Source of the DNA: Pseudonocardiales bacterium
GTDB lineage: Bacteria; Actinomycetota; Actinomycetes; Mycobacteriales; Pseudonocardiaceae
DNA: 45,702 nt
Direction of reading: 5' to 3'
NCBI GenBank assembly: GCA_019247305.1
Contig: JAFAPC010000150.1
Coordinates: 1-45,702 of the forward strand
The position numbers were made by a program, and so were the translations under genes. Positions 1 through 7,876 of this stretch are shown piece after piece. Every line of letters begins with the position of its first letter. Position 1 is the first letter of the stretch. The notes beneath the pieces are model-generated. The model saw only the letters and a program-made list of their open reading frames with translations. It did no database searches and had not been told where the DNA came from.

Positions 1-306
1 TCCAAATACGTAAGCGACCTCTGCCGCAGCATGACCGGAGGGAAAAGCACCCCTGACAATCTGTGGTTTTCGAGGCCGAGAGTGACGGGGCTGAGCCCGT
101 CCGAACAGAGGTTTCGATAAATTACCAGCTCCAAGCCCAAGCAAGTAGCACACAGATCCCCGCAACGCTGCTTGTTTTCCTCTTGACCCCCCCGCAGTCG
201 CCATGACGGCAGTGACGAGGATCCAAAGAATGGGCTGTCTCGTTATGACGCCGAGTCGCCCCAACCTTCTGGGGACTAGTTTTTGCGATAGCGGGTTACC
301 TTTCAT
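1..306 (-). CDS. PAP2-family phosphatase, partial (runs off left edge)
   Basis: Open frame from an ATG at 306 to the window edge, giving the first 102 residues. The start is preceded by AAGGGAG at good spacing. The visible part has a hydrophobic segment (around residues 22-36) and the signature of type-2 phosphatidic-acid phosphatases: KPLFGRAQPR, close to the family K-x6-RP motif but with Q where R is usual, followed by FPSGHAA, the PSGH active-site motif. Family members dephosphorylate lipid phosphates or undecaprenyl pyrophosphate at the membrane. The catalytic second His-containing motif would lie outside the window. Substrate cannot be told. The Q substitution may mean weakened activity. 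Confidence 0.7.
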   Translation of the reverse strand, partial: MKGNPLSQKLVPRRLGRLGVITRQPILWILVTAVMATAGGSRGKQAALRGSVCYLLGLGAGNLSKPLFGRAQPRHSRPRKPQIVRGAFPSGHAAAEVAYVFG

Positions 307-882
307 GTTGCTCCCTTCCAGTGCCTCTCGTTAACGTTTTGCGAGCACCAATCCAGTCGCATCACTGCCTGCACCATAAGTAAATGCTGAGCAGTATCAT
401 AATCCTATACACTATCTCCGTCACCCTAGGCCGGCTCAACAACCTGGACGATCTGGGACGAATCCGACAATTCGGAACATTGCGCAGCCACACCGGCAAA
501 TTGTGGAGACCAGCAGCGCCCACCGGTAGTTTCCAGCGAAAAATCATCGATCTGCGCCGTTTACGCTGGTCAGAAGCTTCGACCGAGATCCTTGGCTCGA
601 CGCACGAAGATCGTCGGCAGGGCCGTAACCTGCGTGAACGTAGATACTCGTTGAAAGTTCGGTGTTTGCTACCGGGAGGCCGTCAGGGTTGGTGGCGTGG
701 TCATGTTGAGCCGCTGGAGCCGCTGGTCGATGTGCCGCAGGAGCATGGGTCGTGGAGGGCGCTGTCACCAGGCGCAAACGAGCGCATTTCCCCTGGTAAT
801 GGCCCTGCCTCCGTCGGACTTGACACTCCACTATGGATCTTGTACCAAGATGTGGTACTGTATTGCACATTGGGGCCGAAGC
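307..882. other. Gene-poor stretch, no confident CDS
   Basis: Open frames occur on both strands but none shows actinobacterial codon bias, a convincing ribosome site or recognisable motifs. A TTGACA hexamer lies at 820-825, and just downstream is an inverted repeat GTACCA (842-847) / TGGTAC (853-858) with a 5-nt spacer, which could be an operator over a promoter. No gene that it would serve is evident. Confidence 0.4.
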
Positions 883-909
883 GGGACCCGCGCTGTCAAC
901 CCGGGTCCC
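883..909 (-). terminator. GC-rich hairpin behind the 62-aa membrane ORF
   Basis: GGGACCCG (883-890) pairs with CGGGTCCC (902-909) across an 11-nt loop. It lies 11 nt past the stop of the minus-strand small gene at 921. There is no strong U tract, as is common in actinobacteria, so terminator function is inferred. Confidence 0.4.
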
Positions 910-920
910 ATGCCCCTCGA

Positions 921-1109
921 CTAGTGGCGGTACTGCAGGCGAAGCACAACCGCCACAAGAATGAGTGCCACACAGGTGACCAACACAGGTACCTGTGTTG
1001 GTGGTGCGAAGAGCTGATGACAAAGCGCCACATCGCACAAATTGGCGATGTGGTGCTTATACTTCCACTTTGACTCATCTGCGTTGTGTGGTTTTTCTTC
1101 TGCTGTCAT
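921..1109 (-). CDS. Small single-span membrane protein, unknown
   Basis: Encodes 62 residues from ATG 1109, chosen because GGGGGTG sits 6-7 nt upstream. The N-terminal 40 residues are polar, and the last 22 form a hydrophobic segment (VPVLVTCVALILVAVVLRL) followed by a short basic tail, so a C-terminal membrane anchor is likely. I do not recognise a family. Oddly, two strong DNA palindromes (979-1002 and 1025-1056) lie inside the frame, which casts some doubt on it being purely coding. A hairpin follows the stop. Confidence 0.45.
   Translation of the reverse strand: MTAEEKPHNADESKWKYKHHIANLCDVALCHQLFAPPTQVPVLVTCVALILVAVVLRLQYRH
979..1002. repeat. Perfect 24-bp palindrome
   Basis: ACCAACACAGGT is followed directly by its exact reverse complement with no spacer. 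A near-perfect second stem (12-bp arms, one mismatch, 1025-1036 with 1045-1056) lies 22 bp away. Both fall within the small minus-strand ORF. The form suits an operator or recombination site. Confidence 0.7.
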
Positions 1110-1442
1110 ATTCAGCACCCCCTTTTCTCACTGGTTTTAGTTACTCTGGGCTTTGCCTAGGGCCCTTGTTCGTTCCCGTGAGAAGGTAGTGGTGCTTTTT
1201 GTTGCCGAGCCCCATAGAGATTGCGATGCAACCTCCAGGTACACGACTGAAGCCAGTCAGTCGGAGGGCTCTCTGCAGGGTGTTTCGAGGGTGGTCCCTG
1301 TGCCAGCTTCCGCCGCTGGAGGTCGTTAGTGATCACAATGGGCGTGGCAAGACTTGTACTGCTGGGGTGATACCGGATGACGATAACCCGACACCCACCA
1401 ACCCGCTACCGCCACTGGCCGTTCGGTTGCTGCTCAAACCCT
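1110..1442. other. No supported gene
   Basis: Upstream region of the small minus-strand ORF. Short open frames only, with no motif or codon bias that I trust. Confidence 0.4.
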
Positions 1443-1601
1443 ATGGCGTTTCGGGAAGTCTCGGTGGTTGAGGTGCGAGAGGTACTGCGGGGCTGGCCGG
1501 TGCCGGGTTGCGCACGGTGGCGCAGCGGTAGCGGTAGGTCATGGCAAACTGCTGGTCCCATCACCCTGGCAAGCGACAGCGCCTTCCATTTCATCGGATA
1601 A
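1443..1601 (+). pseudogene. IS21-type transposase (IstA) N-terminal remnant
   Basis: The first residues, MAFREVSVVEVREVLRGW, closely match the conserved beginning of IS21-family transposases as I know it (MAFREV..VEVREVLR.W). In a second frame the expected continuation AGAGLRTVAQR is visible from about 1499 before stop codons, so a frameshift follows within about 60 bp and the DDE domain and IstB partner are absent. This is an insertion-sequence scar, not a functional transposase. Confidence 0.6.
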
Positions 1602-1724
1602 AGTTGTGACGCTGTTAGTAGGTCAGAATGTCAGCGGAGTTCCCGGGCTCACTAGTGGTCCGGGGCATCCGGGCCACCGGGCGCTTCCGTGTCCGCCGTG
1701 GTTCGTCCGTTGAGGACGGTGGTA

Positions 1725-1829
1725 ATGATGATCTACTGGCGTGCCAAGGGGAACCCGGACCCACAGTGGTGGGCCCGGTTCCTGGTAGCACTGGCTCGCG
1801 AGGTCGTCCGCTTCATCCCGTGGGTGTGA
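1725..1829 (+). CDS. 34-residue ORF, unknown
   Basis: ATG 1725 (or the adjacent ATG 1728) with GAGG about 9 nt upstream opens a 34-residue frame, rich in Trp and Arg, with good actinobacterial third-position GC. The sequence contains NPDPQWWARFLVALAREVV, consistent with an amphipathic helix. I do not recognise it. It may be a small protein of a former mobile element, or the remnant of a larger gene. Confidence 0.35.
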   Translation: MMIYWRAKGNPDPQWWARFLVALAREVVRFIPWV

Positions 1830-1885
1830 CCTAGAGAGGTGCTGCTAATGGGGAGTTCAGCTTGCTAGAGCCGGGCTCCCCGTCC

Positions 1886-1913
1886 TTGCCGGTTCATGAC
1901 ACCCTGTTATATT
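1886..1913 (+). promoter_or_regulatory. Possible promoter
   Basis: TTGCCG (1886-1891) and TATATT (1908-1913) are spaced by 16 nt. No convincing downstream gene follows on this strand, so it may be an orphan promoter or fortuitous. Confidence 0.25.
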
Positions 1914-2074
1914 ATGAGTAACCATACAGGTATGGGTGGTCAGCGTAAACGCGAGGCATTGTTTTCCCTGTTCAGCGTGGGTGGCGTTGATCGTTAAATC
2001 TCGATAATTCGATCATTTGGTGCTGCCGGCTGGCTTGCCGGCGGGCTCGGCGAGTTGCGGGCCGGAGATAGCCC

Positions 2075-2347
2075 TCAGTGACCTTGGTTGGTTGCCGTCG
2101 AGGGCGTCGGTGGCGCTGTGTGTTGAGTTGTGTGGATGTTTCGGTAGATCGTCATGGGGCTGACGCCGCAGGAGGTGGCGATTTCGGCCATGGTGAATTG
2201 GCGGGCGTCGTACATCCGCTGGGCCTTGTCGATCAGGGCGGTGGTCATCTTGGGTTTACGCCCGCCGCGCCGGCCGCGCGCTCGAGCAGCAGCCAGTCCG
2301 GCCTGGGTGCGCTCGCGGATCAAGGCGGCTTCGTATTCGGTCATCAG
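2075..2347 (-). pseudogene. Serine recombinase/resolvase, C-terminal fragment
   Basis: The frame reads through ALIRERTQAGLAAARARGR, GGRKPKMT and a helix-turn-helix of Hin/Tn3-resolvase type (MAEIATSCGVSPMTIYRNI). These are the E-helix and DNA-binding parts of a small serine resolvase. The N-terminal catalytic domain with its active Ser is missing. The homology stops where the 26-bp inverted repeat begins at 2348, and no resolvase sequence is seen beyond the far repeat at 2516. The open frame itself continues to 2470 with unrelated residues. Confidence 0.7.
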
Positions 2348-2516
2348 CGAGAGCGGGACAAACCGTGGGAGGCAGTATGGCGACTGAAGCCTGGCGATCT
2401 CCGTACAGCCGACCTTCGGCGCCATCGCCGCAGCCCACTGCGGCTCTCGACCCAGCCTGCTAACCCTCATCAGGGCCGCCCACCGTACACGCCTCCCACG
2501 GTTTGTCCCGCTCTCG
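2348..2516. repeat. 169-bp segment bounded by perfect 26-bp inverted repeats
   Basis: The 26-bp arm at 2348-2373 starts CGAGAGCGGGACAAACC and ends GTGGGAGGC. Its exact reverse complement lies at 2491-2516, with 117 bp between. The left arm interrupts the resolvase tail. Form and size suit a MITE or a solo insertion-sequence scar. I saw no clear target-site duplication. The GAGAGCG start is shared with the palindrome at 3128. Confidence 0.7.
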
Positions 2517-2616
2517 TGCTACGGGGGACGGTTATCCCAGGGTCACTGCAATACCCTGGTGTGACCTGGCATTCACGGGAGCACGTCAAAGCATGCTGGG
2601 AAAGGATGGGCCTCGG

Positions 2617-2760
2617 ATGGGTAAGCACAGTCAGGACAATGACGAAGACGGGTAGTGGCCAAAGCCGGTACCGAAGGAAGACCCTGATGTCGGCGGCGGC
2701 AAACACGACAGCGGTAGGCCGCAGGACCAGGAGGACGGCAAGGGCGATGAGGATCAGTGA
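2617..2760 (+). pseudogene. Asp-rich peptide ORF, interrupted by TAG
   Basis: Frame from ATG 2617 to TGA 2758-2760, broken by TAG at 2653-2655 after 12 residues. Before the stop it reads MGKHSQDNDEDG; after it is rich in Asp, Gly, Gln and Lys with segments DPDVGGGKHDSG and DQEDGKGDEDQ. Its TGA overlaps the GTG start of the following methyltransferase-like gene (GTGA). The intact locus at 40341-40487 has the same arrangement: an Asp-rich short ORF ending in GTGA over the methyltransferase start. I therefore read this as a decayed copy of that peptide gene. Sequence similarity between the two is compositional and weak. Confidence 0.45.
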
Positions 2761-3092
2761 CTGATGCTGAGGTCCTGGCCGGGCGGGTGTGTGACCGGTT
2801 GATCGCGAGTGGGCAGCTGAGTCCGGCCTGGGCTGCGGCGGTCCCGCGGCACCGGTTCATCCCGGACTGCGCTCGGCTGTGGTTCATCGACCCCCTCACC
2901 GGCTCCTGGGCCAACCTCGTCCACCGGCCCGACACCAGTACCTATCCTGTGCACCAATCCGGGCCCCGCAACCTGTGGGATGAGATCGAAAACGCCTACC
3001 ACTGGTGGTGTGACGCCGGGCGGCCCGGCTCGCAACGATGGCGGATCACCGTCACCGCTGCGGGCCAGCAGGTCACCCTCACCACCAGGTAG
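2757..3092 (+). CDS. Isoaspartate-methyltransferase-like protein lacking its catalytic core
   Basis: 111 residues from GTG 2757. The N-terminal part (to about residue 45, with VPRHRFIPD) and the C-terminal part (about 46-110, with VHQSGPRNLWDEIENAY and YHWWCDAG) both match the 393-residue methyltransferase at 39163-40344 (VPRHEFIPD, VHQDGPRRLWDEVHAAHQWW). Some 280 residues between them, including the whole SAM-binding fold, are missing, yet the frame is kept. It cannot be an active methyltransferase. It may be a pseudogene, or a retained substrate-binding fragment. It is convergent with the decayed LanB/LanC genes. Confidence 0.6.
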   Translation: MTDAEVLAGRVCDRLIASGQLSPAWAAAVPRHRFIPDCARLWFIDPLTGSWANLVHRPDTSTYPVHQSGPRNLWDEIENAYHWWCDAGRPGSQRWRITVTAAGQQVTLTTR

Positions 3093-3127
3093 CACCCTGG
3101 CCCAACCCACGGCCTGACCCACACATG

Positions 3128-3184
3128 GAGAGCGAACATTTTGGGGTTGCGACGTGAGGTCGCAACCCCAAAATGTTCGCTCTC
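3128..3184. repeat. Perfect palindromic element, 26-bp arms and 5-nt loop
   Basis: The arm 3128-3153 begins GAGAGCGAACATTTTGGGG and the arm 3159-3184 is its exact reverse complement around the loop GTGAG. It lies between the ends of two convergent remnants. A bidirectional terminator is possible, but there is no T tract, and arm length and lack of mismatches suit a mobile palindromic (REP/MITE-like) element. It replaces most of the LanC-like gene. Confidence 0.85.
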
Positions 3185-3312
3185 GGATTGCTCGGGCTGC
3201 GGTCGTCTCCGCACTCGCGCGCTGGCGGCACCGCCAGGTTCTCGGCCAGCCGGGCGGCCACGGCGTGAGCGGTGCGTATCTGCTCTCGCCTGAGATGATC
3301 GAGGAGAGTCAC
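3185..3312 (-). pseudogene. LanC-like cyclase, N-terminal fragment
   Basis: Begins with GTG 3312, overlapping the stop of the LanB-like gene (3309). Residues read MTLLDHLRREQ then TAHAVAARLAENLAV, which resembles the start of actinobacterial lanthionine synthetase C proteins (helix with AVA.RLAD). It runs into the palindrome at 3184, and no Zn-binding or catalytic part of LanC exists in the window. The identification rests on position after lanB and a short stretch, so it is moderate only. Confidence 0.4.
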
Positions 3313-5142
3313 CCGTGGCCTCGCTCAGTCGTGTCGCAGCGAGCGGTCCACGCTAGGGCGACGGCCCGGGCGAGTCGTCGGCAGAGCCGCACATACAGCC
3401 GCTCGTCATCGGCGGTGACCGCCAGATTCTGCACCGGGATGCGGCCCTGGACGCCGTCGCGATGCTCGGCCAGACAGATCAGCTCGGCCAGCACCTGTGG
3501 CGTACAGGCGATGTTCTCCATGCGCGGGTATTTGGGTGGGAACGACAACTGTGCCCGCAGCGCACAATCCACCGCGAGCGGCAACTGGCCATACTGGCGG
3601 ATCATTCTTTCTCGATCATCGTCGGGTAGCAAGTCGAGGAACCTGCCGGTCACGGCGAGCGCCGTGCGGCCGACACCGACTACAACCAGCGTGAACGCGC
3701 CTTCCGCCAGTGCGGCCATTGTGGGCGCATGCACTTCAGCGCAAAGCTCCCCATGCGCCGCTGGCCGCATTCCGGCACTCCCCTCAGCCAGCTCGTCCAG
3801 GACGGTCTCGTCGAGGACGACTTCTCGCGCGCCATCAAGGGCCGCCTGCTGGGCCAGCGCCAGCAGGCGCTGGGCCAGCCGCGATATCTCTGTGGAAATG
3901 GTCGGCCGATTAGGCTGGCAATAATGCGAGGGAAACCCGAGTCCATTCACAGGGTCGACGAGCTGCTCGACCGGGATCAGAGCGCCCACCCCAAACCGGT
4001 CGAGGAAGTTGGTGTGATAGTCGCGAAATGCAGGATGGCCAGCAGGGCTCGGGCTCAGCAGCAGTAATGCTCCAGCGGCTTTCTCGGCTTCGGCCGCAAC
4101 CTGCGGAGGCAACACCACCGTGCAGCCGAGCCGGAGATCCACCCTCAGCGGCTGCTCGACCCCACCCGATACGGTCCCGCATCCGCTCAGCTGCGACGCG
4201 CCTGGCCCGCCCGTCAAGCCAACTCGCCGAGCGGTTGGCCACGTCGATCTGCGCTTGGATTCCGTGCAGTTTCTCCACCAGCGAGGCCACCTCCTCGACC
4301 GTGCCCGCCTGCACCGCTTCGAGCTGGTCGAGTACATAAGCAAGCCCATCGGTGCTAGTTGAACGGAGACGCAGGCTGGTGATCAGAAAGCCGCGCGCCA
4401 CCAGCTCAGCCAGCATGACGTCAACCGCTGCGGCGGCAGCCCAGGGGATCTCGGCGGCCAGCTTGTCGAGCAGATCGCCGACCCGGATAGATGATCGAGC
4501 ACCACGCACGACCGTTTGCAAAGCTCTGCTGTGCCGAACCGACACCTCTGTTAGGGGCTTCCGGTCCGGCTTGCCGGCGTGCGACTGCCAGGGCACCACC
4601 AGACGCCCACCTCGCACGAAAGCAAGATCATTTACCATAACCGTAAGACGACGCCGCAGCGAGGGGCACGATTCCAGCCGGTCGATCACTCCGGCCAGCC
4701 ACACCGCATCAGCTTTGACCCGCGCCTGGTGACTGCCGCTCCAGTGCGCCGAGGGTTCCTGGTCGAAGCGCAATGGAGCCACACCAGCGAACAGCCCGAA
4801 GGGCGTCGCCCTCCCGCGCATCCGCACCAGATAGCGGGCTAGCGACATTGCCATGCTCCGTGCCTGACTCGCACGGGGCCTCCGCCCTGCACACGCCGCC
4901 GCGACGTGCGATGCTAATACTGGGCTGGCCACGGTGACAGCCTCCGCAACAGGAGCCCAGACCTGGGCAAGCCAGGCACACCACTGGTCAACCCCGGCAC
5001 CGTCATCCGACTCAGGCCAGAGCCCGACAATGAGTTCCCGTGACTGGGCCGTGGCACGCACCAACGCCGCATCAATATGTCGGTAATACGAACGCTTGCC
5101 CGAGCTCAACCCGATACTTCCTTCCCACCCAGCAACCGCCAC
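3309..5142 (-). pseudogene. Lantibiotic dehydratase (LanB, class I), frameshifted and truncated
   Basis: LanB enzymes glutamylate and eliminate Ser/Thr in class I lanthipeptide precursors. The first frame (GTG 5142 downward) shows YYRHIDAALVRA, VASPVLASHV and the family hallmark SLARYLVRMRGRATPFGLFA. The second frame continues with QPLRVDLRLGCTVVLPPQVA, FRDYHTNFLDRFG and ALIPVEQLVDP. The switch falls at about 4165-4190, so one base has been gained or lost. Together about 600 residues remain against roughly 800-1000 expected, and the C-terminal glutamate-elimination part is missing. No precursor peptide is seen nearby. A few residues upstream of 5142 may also be lost. Confidence 0.8.
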
Positions 5143-5234
5143 CGTGCATAGCGACCCCGGTCGTTTCTGGCAAGCACGCTCACCAGAAGCGACCGGGTCC
5201 CGTCAACGACAGGTTGTGTCAGATTGCGTGAGGA

Positions 5235-5275
5235 CGACCTGTGAACTATCCTGCGATGGGGCAGTTCACAGGTCG
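5235..5275 (-). terminator. 13-bp perfect stem at the 3' end of the XRE/TPR pseudogene
   Basis: CGACCTGTGAACT (5235-5247) and its exact reverse complement (5263-5275) flank a 15-nt loop. The stem covers the stop codon (5266-5268) of the minus-strand XRE/TPR gene and lies upstream of the LanB-like gene, so it may separate the two transcription units. A regulator binding site is the alternative. Confidence 0.5.
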
Positions 5276-6494
5276 ACGCAGAGGAAATCGGCGAGGTCAC
5301 GAAGTTCCTGTGGAATGGTGCGCTTGGCCGACTGCAGCAACGAACTGGTGATGGACTTGGCGTAACGTTGATGTCGTAACCAATTCGGTGCAACGCTCCG
5401 AAGCGCAAGGAACACAGCCAACGCCTCTTGCCATTAGCGTAATTTCAGCAGTGCGGACGCCATATCGAGCCGGAATCGGTGGTGAGTGTGGGCCGGTCGA
5501 GGTGGCGCGGCCACCCGCTGGGCAACCCGCAGAGCTGTGATTGGGTCCCCGATCACAGCTGCCATTTCGGTTTGCCGCATGGCGATCACGGACGGCCCGA
5601 ACGAACTCCACTGCTGGTTTCCCGGGCCGTCAACCTCGATGCGGGCTGCCGCCGCGCTCGCGCGTCGCATCGCGTCAGTCATCAGGTCAAGCTGATTATT
5701 TCGTGCCGCTGGTCCGGCGACACAAAGGTTGAGCCAGCCCCAAGACGACAAATGCCGCCGGTCCGCACGCGCGAAGCTGGGCTCGAGCCGAACCGAGGCG
5801 TTCAGTGCCACCTCGATCGCGTCGTTCAGGCGGCCTTGACGCATCAGCAGCCAGGTCTCCCCGCACACCACCGAACCAACTAGGCCAGGGTCGTCGACGT
5901 GGGTCGCTGCGTCCAACGCGAGACCAAGCGTGTGGTAAGCCAGATCGTCCTTACGGAGCTGGGTCAACAGTGACGCGGCCAGCAGATAGGTCCGCGCGAG
6001 CTGCGCCCACGCCGAGAGCTGCTGTTCCTGGCCGAACTCCGTGACCGCCACCTGAGCTTGGGTGATCAACGTGGGCAAACAGTAGCAGCGGCAGCGAAAT
6101 CATCATCTCGGAACAGCCCGTCAGCGATCTGCAACGACTCAGCCAAGGCGCCAGGCGGCCCGTCGTCCTCGGCCAACGACAACACACTGGCACCGTCGAC
6201 ACCCCGGGGTGGCTGGAGCACCCGCCGCAGCTCGTAGAGGTCGTCGCGTTCAGACTCATCCACCGGCCCCGCGAAGGCAGGCGCGGGCGCGAACAGTTCC
6301 ATGGTGGGCACATCCAATGCGGACGCCAATTTCCGCAGGGTGGACAAGCTAGCGGAGTCCCGTTCACCCCGTTCGAGTTTGCGAATCACCGATACACTCA
6401 CGCCAGAACGCTCAGCTAGCGCCTCCTGAGTCATCCCGCGTCGGCGTCGCAATTGCGCGATCCGTTCGCCCAGTCGCCGATCTCGTTCGGCCAT
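5266..6494 (-). pseudogene. XRE-family regulator with TPR-like C-terminus, two lesions
   Basis: Residues 1-65 form an XRE helix-turn-helix (IAQLRRRRGMTQEALAERSG, SVIRKLERGERD). A helical repeat domain typical of actinomycete regulators follows. One base is missing near 6066-6078: the frame with FAAAATV must shift to reach PTLITQAQVAVTEFG. A TAA at 5434-5436 then interrupts, after which the family-like end continues in frame (WQEALAVF, WLRHQRYAKSI, ELRDLADFL) to TGA 5266. Such regulators often sit beside biosynthetic or transporter genes; here the neighbour is the decayed LanB locus. Confidence 0.75.
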
Positions 6495-6565
6495 CGCTAG
6501 CGCCTCTCGTCGCGGAGTAGGTGCCCTTTCGTGTGCACCCGATGGTTACCCGGGGCCGTCCTTCC

Positions 6566-6664
6566 ATGAAGAGGTACTACCAGCGTAACGACACCCCGAC
6601 CGGGCGGCAGCTACGCGATCTCATCGAGGTCGGGGCTCAACGTTGCCCTGGCGGGACGAAGTAG
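6566..6664 (+). other. 32-residue ORF, doubtful
   Basis: ATG 6566 to TAG 6662 with acceptable codon bias (starts MKRYYQRNDTPTGRQL), divergent from the XRE pseudogene. No ribosome site is seen and I recognise no family. It may be the remnant of a longer gene. Confidence 0.2.
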
Positions 6665-6764
6665 AGCGTCGATTTCCTCCCCGCGAGAGCAGGCGGATCT
6701 CCCCGCTATCTGCGACGATGGTCGTGGCTGGAGGGCCTGTCCGCGTGGGATGAGGAGTTAGCTC

Positions 6765-7241
6765 ATGGCCGACACTGACACCGCCATCGACCGGACGCGC
6801 CAGCGGCTCGAGGAGGAGCTGGCAGCGCTTCGGGCTCGACGCCGTGCCCTTGCCGCCGAGCTCGACGAGCGCGATCCCGTCGGAGACCGCGCCGACGATG
6901 CTGTCGTCCTGGAACAGGCCGACGACATAGCGTGGCTGGACGACCGCATCGCCGAGGTGTCGGGCTTGATAGCCCGCGGTGGCGTGCCCGAACCGGCGGA
7001 CGGCCGGCTGCTGCACGGTGCTGAGGCCACGCTCCGCTTCGATGACGGGGAGGTCTCGACGTTGCGCGTGGTCGCCATTGTGGAGGAGGTCGCCGAAGGC
7101 GACGACGCAGGAGTGGTGACCCTCGACAGCCCGCTCGGTCGTGTCCTCGCGGGTAGCAAGGTGGGCGACGTCGTCGAGTACGCGACGCCGTCGGGACCGG
7201 CGCTCGTCGAAGTGCTCGCTCTCCACATGCCGGGGGAATAG
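6765..7241 (+). CDS. GreA/GreB-family protein
   Basis: 158 residues with GAGGAG 8 nt before ATG 6765. Residues 1-75 form a long charged antiparallel coiled coil (RTRQRLEEELAALRARRRAL), as in transcript-cleavage factors. The C-terminal half has the FKBP-like Gre fold, with TLDSPLGRVLAGSKVGD matching the conserved G-x-P-L-G-x-A-L-x-G region. GreA/GreB insert the coiled coil into the RNA polymerase secondary channel to rescue backtracked complexes. This paralogue may act as such or as a modulator like Rnk. The acidic coil tip (around DERDPVGDRADD) is present. It stands alone between remnants. Confidence 0.75.
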   Translation: MADTDTAIDRTRQRLEEELAALRARRRALAAELDERDPVGDRADDAVVLEQADDIAWLDDRIAEVSGLIARGGVPEPADGRLLHGAEATLRFDDGEVSTLRVVAIVEEVAEGDDAGVVTLDSPLGRVLAGSKVGDVVEYATPSGPALVEVLALHMPGE

Positions 7242-7244
7242 CCG

Positions 7245-7640
7245 CGCGCTATCCGGGCCTGCGGCCGGGGCACCACCAGGCAGTCTCCCTACCTGATCGA
7301 TCACCGCGATGACGCCGAGCGCGGCGTACCGGCCGTCGGGGCGCGGAACAACCAGCAGGCGATCAGTTCCCGCGGCGCGAGCAGCATCAACCGCTGCTTG
7401 TGCCGCACCGTCGAGCTGGACCGGCACCACCATGCCCAGCAACAGCACCAGCTCGGCCGATGGCAGTAACGGAAGTTGTGTGGTCCCACAGTCTCCTCAA
7501 AAATTGAGCCCCTTTGACTCAACCCAGCGTTTGGATACGATGTTCCCCCGCCGCCCCCGACGACGATGGTGCCGATCGCGGCGTCGACGCTCCACCGCCC
7601 GTCCTTGGCCCAGTACACGTCCTCCAGCTCGATGAGCAGG
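7245..7640 (-). pseudogene. Remnants of minus-strand coding sequence
   Basis: Two coding-like stretches in different frames: near 7270-7480, LLGMVVPVQLDGAAQAAV, GTDRLLVVPRPDGRY and GVIAVIDQVG, which has the look of a CBS-type nucleotide-sensing half; and near 7560-7640, [19 protein letters not shown]. Between them lies unrelated AT-richer DNA with no reading frame. I take them as parts of one or two broken genes. Family assignment is tentative. Confidence 0.35.
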
Positions 7641-7666
7641 GCCAGTTCAAGGTGTATCGTGAGGGT

Positions 7667-7876
7667 ATGGGCCGCACCAACATCGACATCGACGATGAGT
7701 TGGTTGGTGAGGTGATGCGCAGGTACGGGCTCAAGACCAAGAAGGAGGCCGTCGACCTGGCGCTACGCCGCCTCGTCGGTCCCCGCCTGTCCCCGGAGTT
7801 CCTGGCGAGCCTGGAGGGCATTGGCTGGGAAGGCGACCTGGAGGAGATGCGGCGCTCAGACGTGCCGGAGCTGTAG
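7667..7876 (+). CDS. vapB: VapB-type antitoxin
   Basis: 69 residues from ATG 7667, with GAGGG just upstream. The start [20 protein letters not shown] and [15 protein letters not shown] is the classic VapB ribbon-helix-helix, a DNA-binding dimer that also neutralises VapC through its C-terminal tail ([13 protein letters not shown]). The stop TAG overlaps the vapC GTG by one base, so the pair is translationally coupled and probably autoregulated. TAG clearly serves as an ordinary stop codon here. Confidence 0.9.
   Translation: MGRTNIDIDDELVGEVMRRYGLKTKKEAVDLALRRLVGPRLSPEFLASLEGIGWEGDLEEMRRSDVPEL

Noticed and set aside
384..1073. 229-residue plus-strand open frame
   Set aside because: No ribosome site, no domain, poor codon bias, and it overlaps a minus-strand ORF with a better start.
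1914..1999. 27-residue ORF starting at ATG 1914
   Set aside because: The ATG directly follows the candidate -10 hexamer, so it would lie ahead of the transcription start.
6621..7448. 275-residue minus-strand open frame
   Set aside because: Most of it is antisense to the GreA/GreB-like gene. Only its first part (after 7245) reads like a real coding remnant, and is reported as such.
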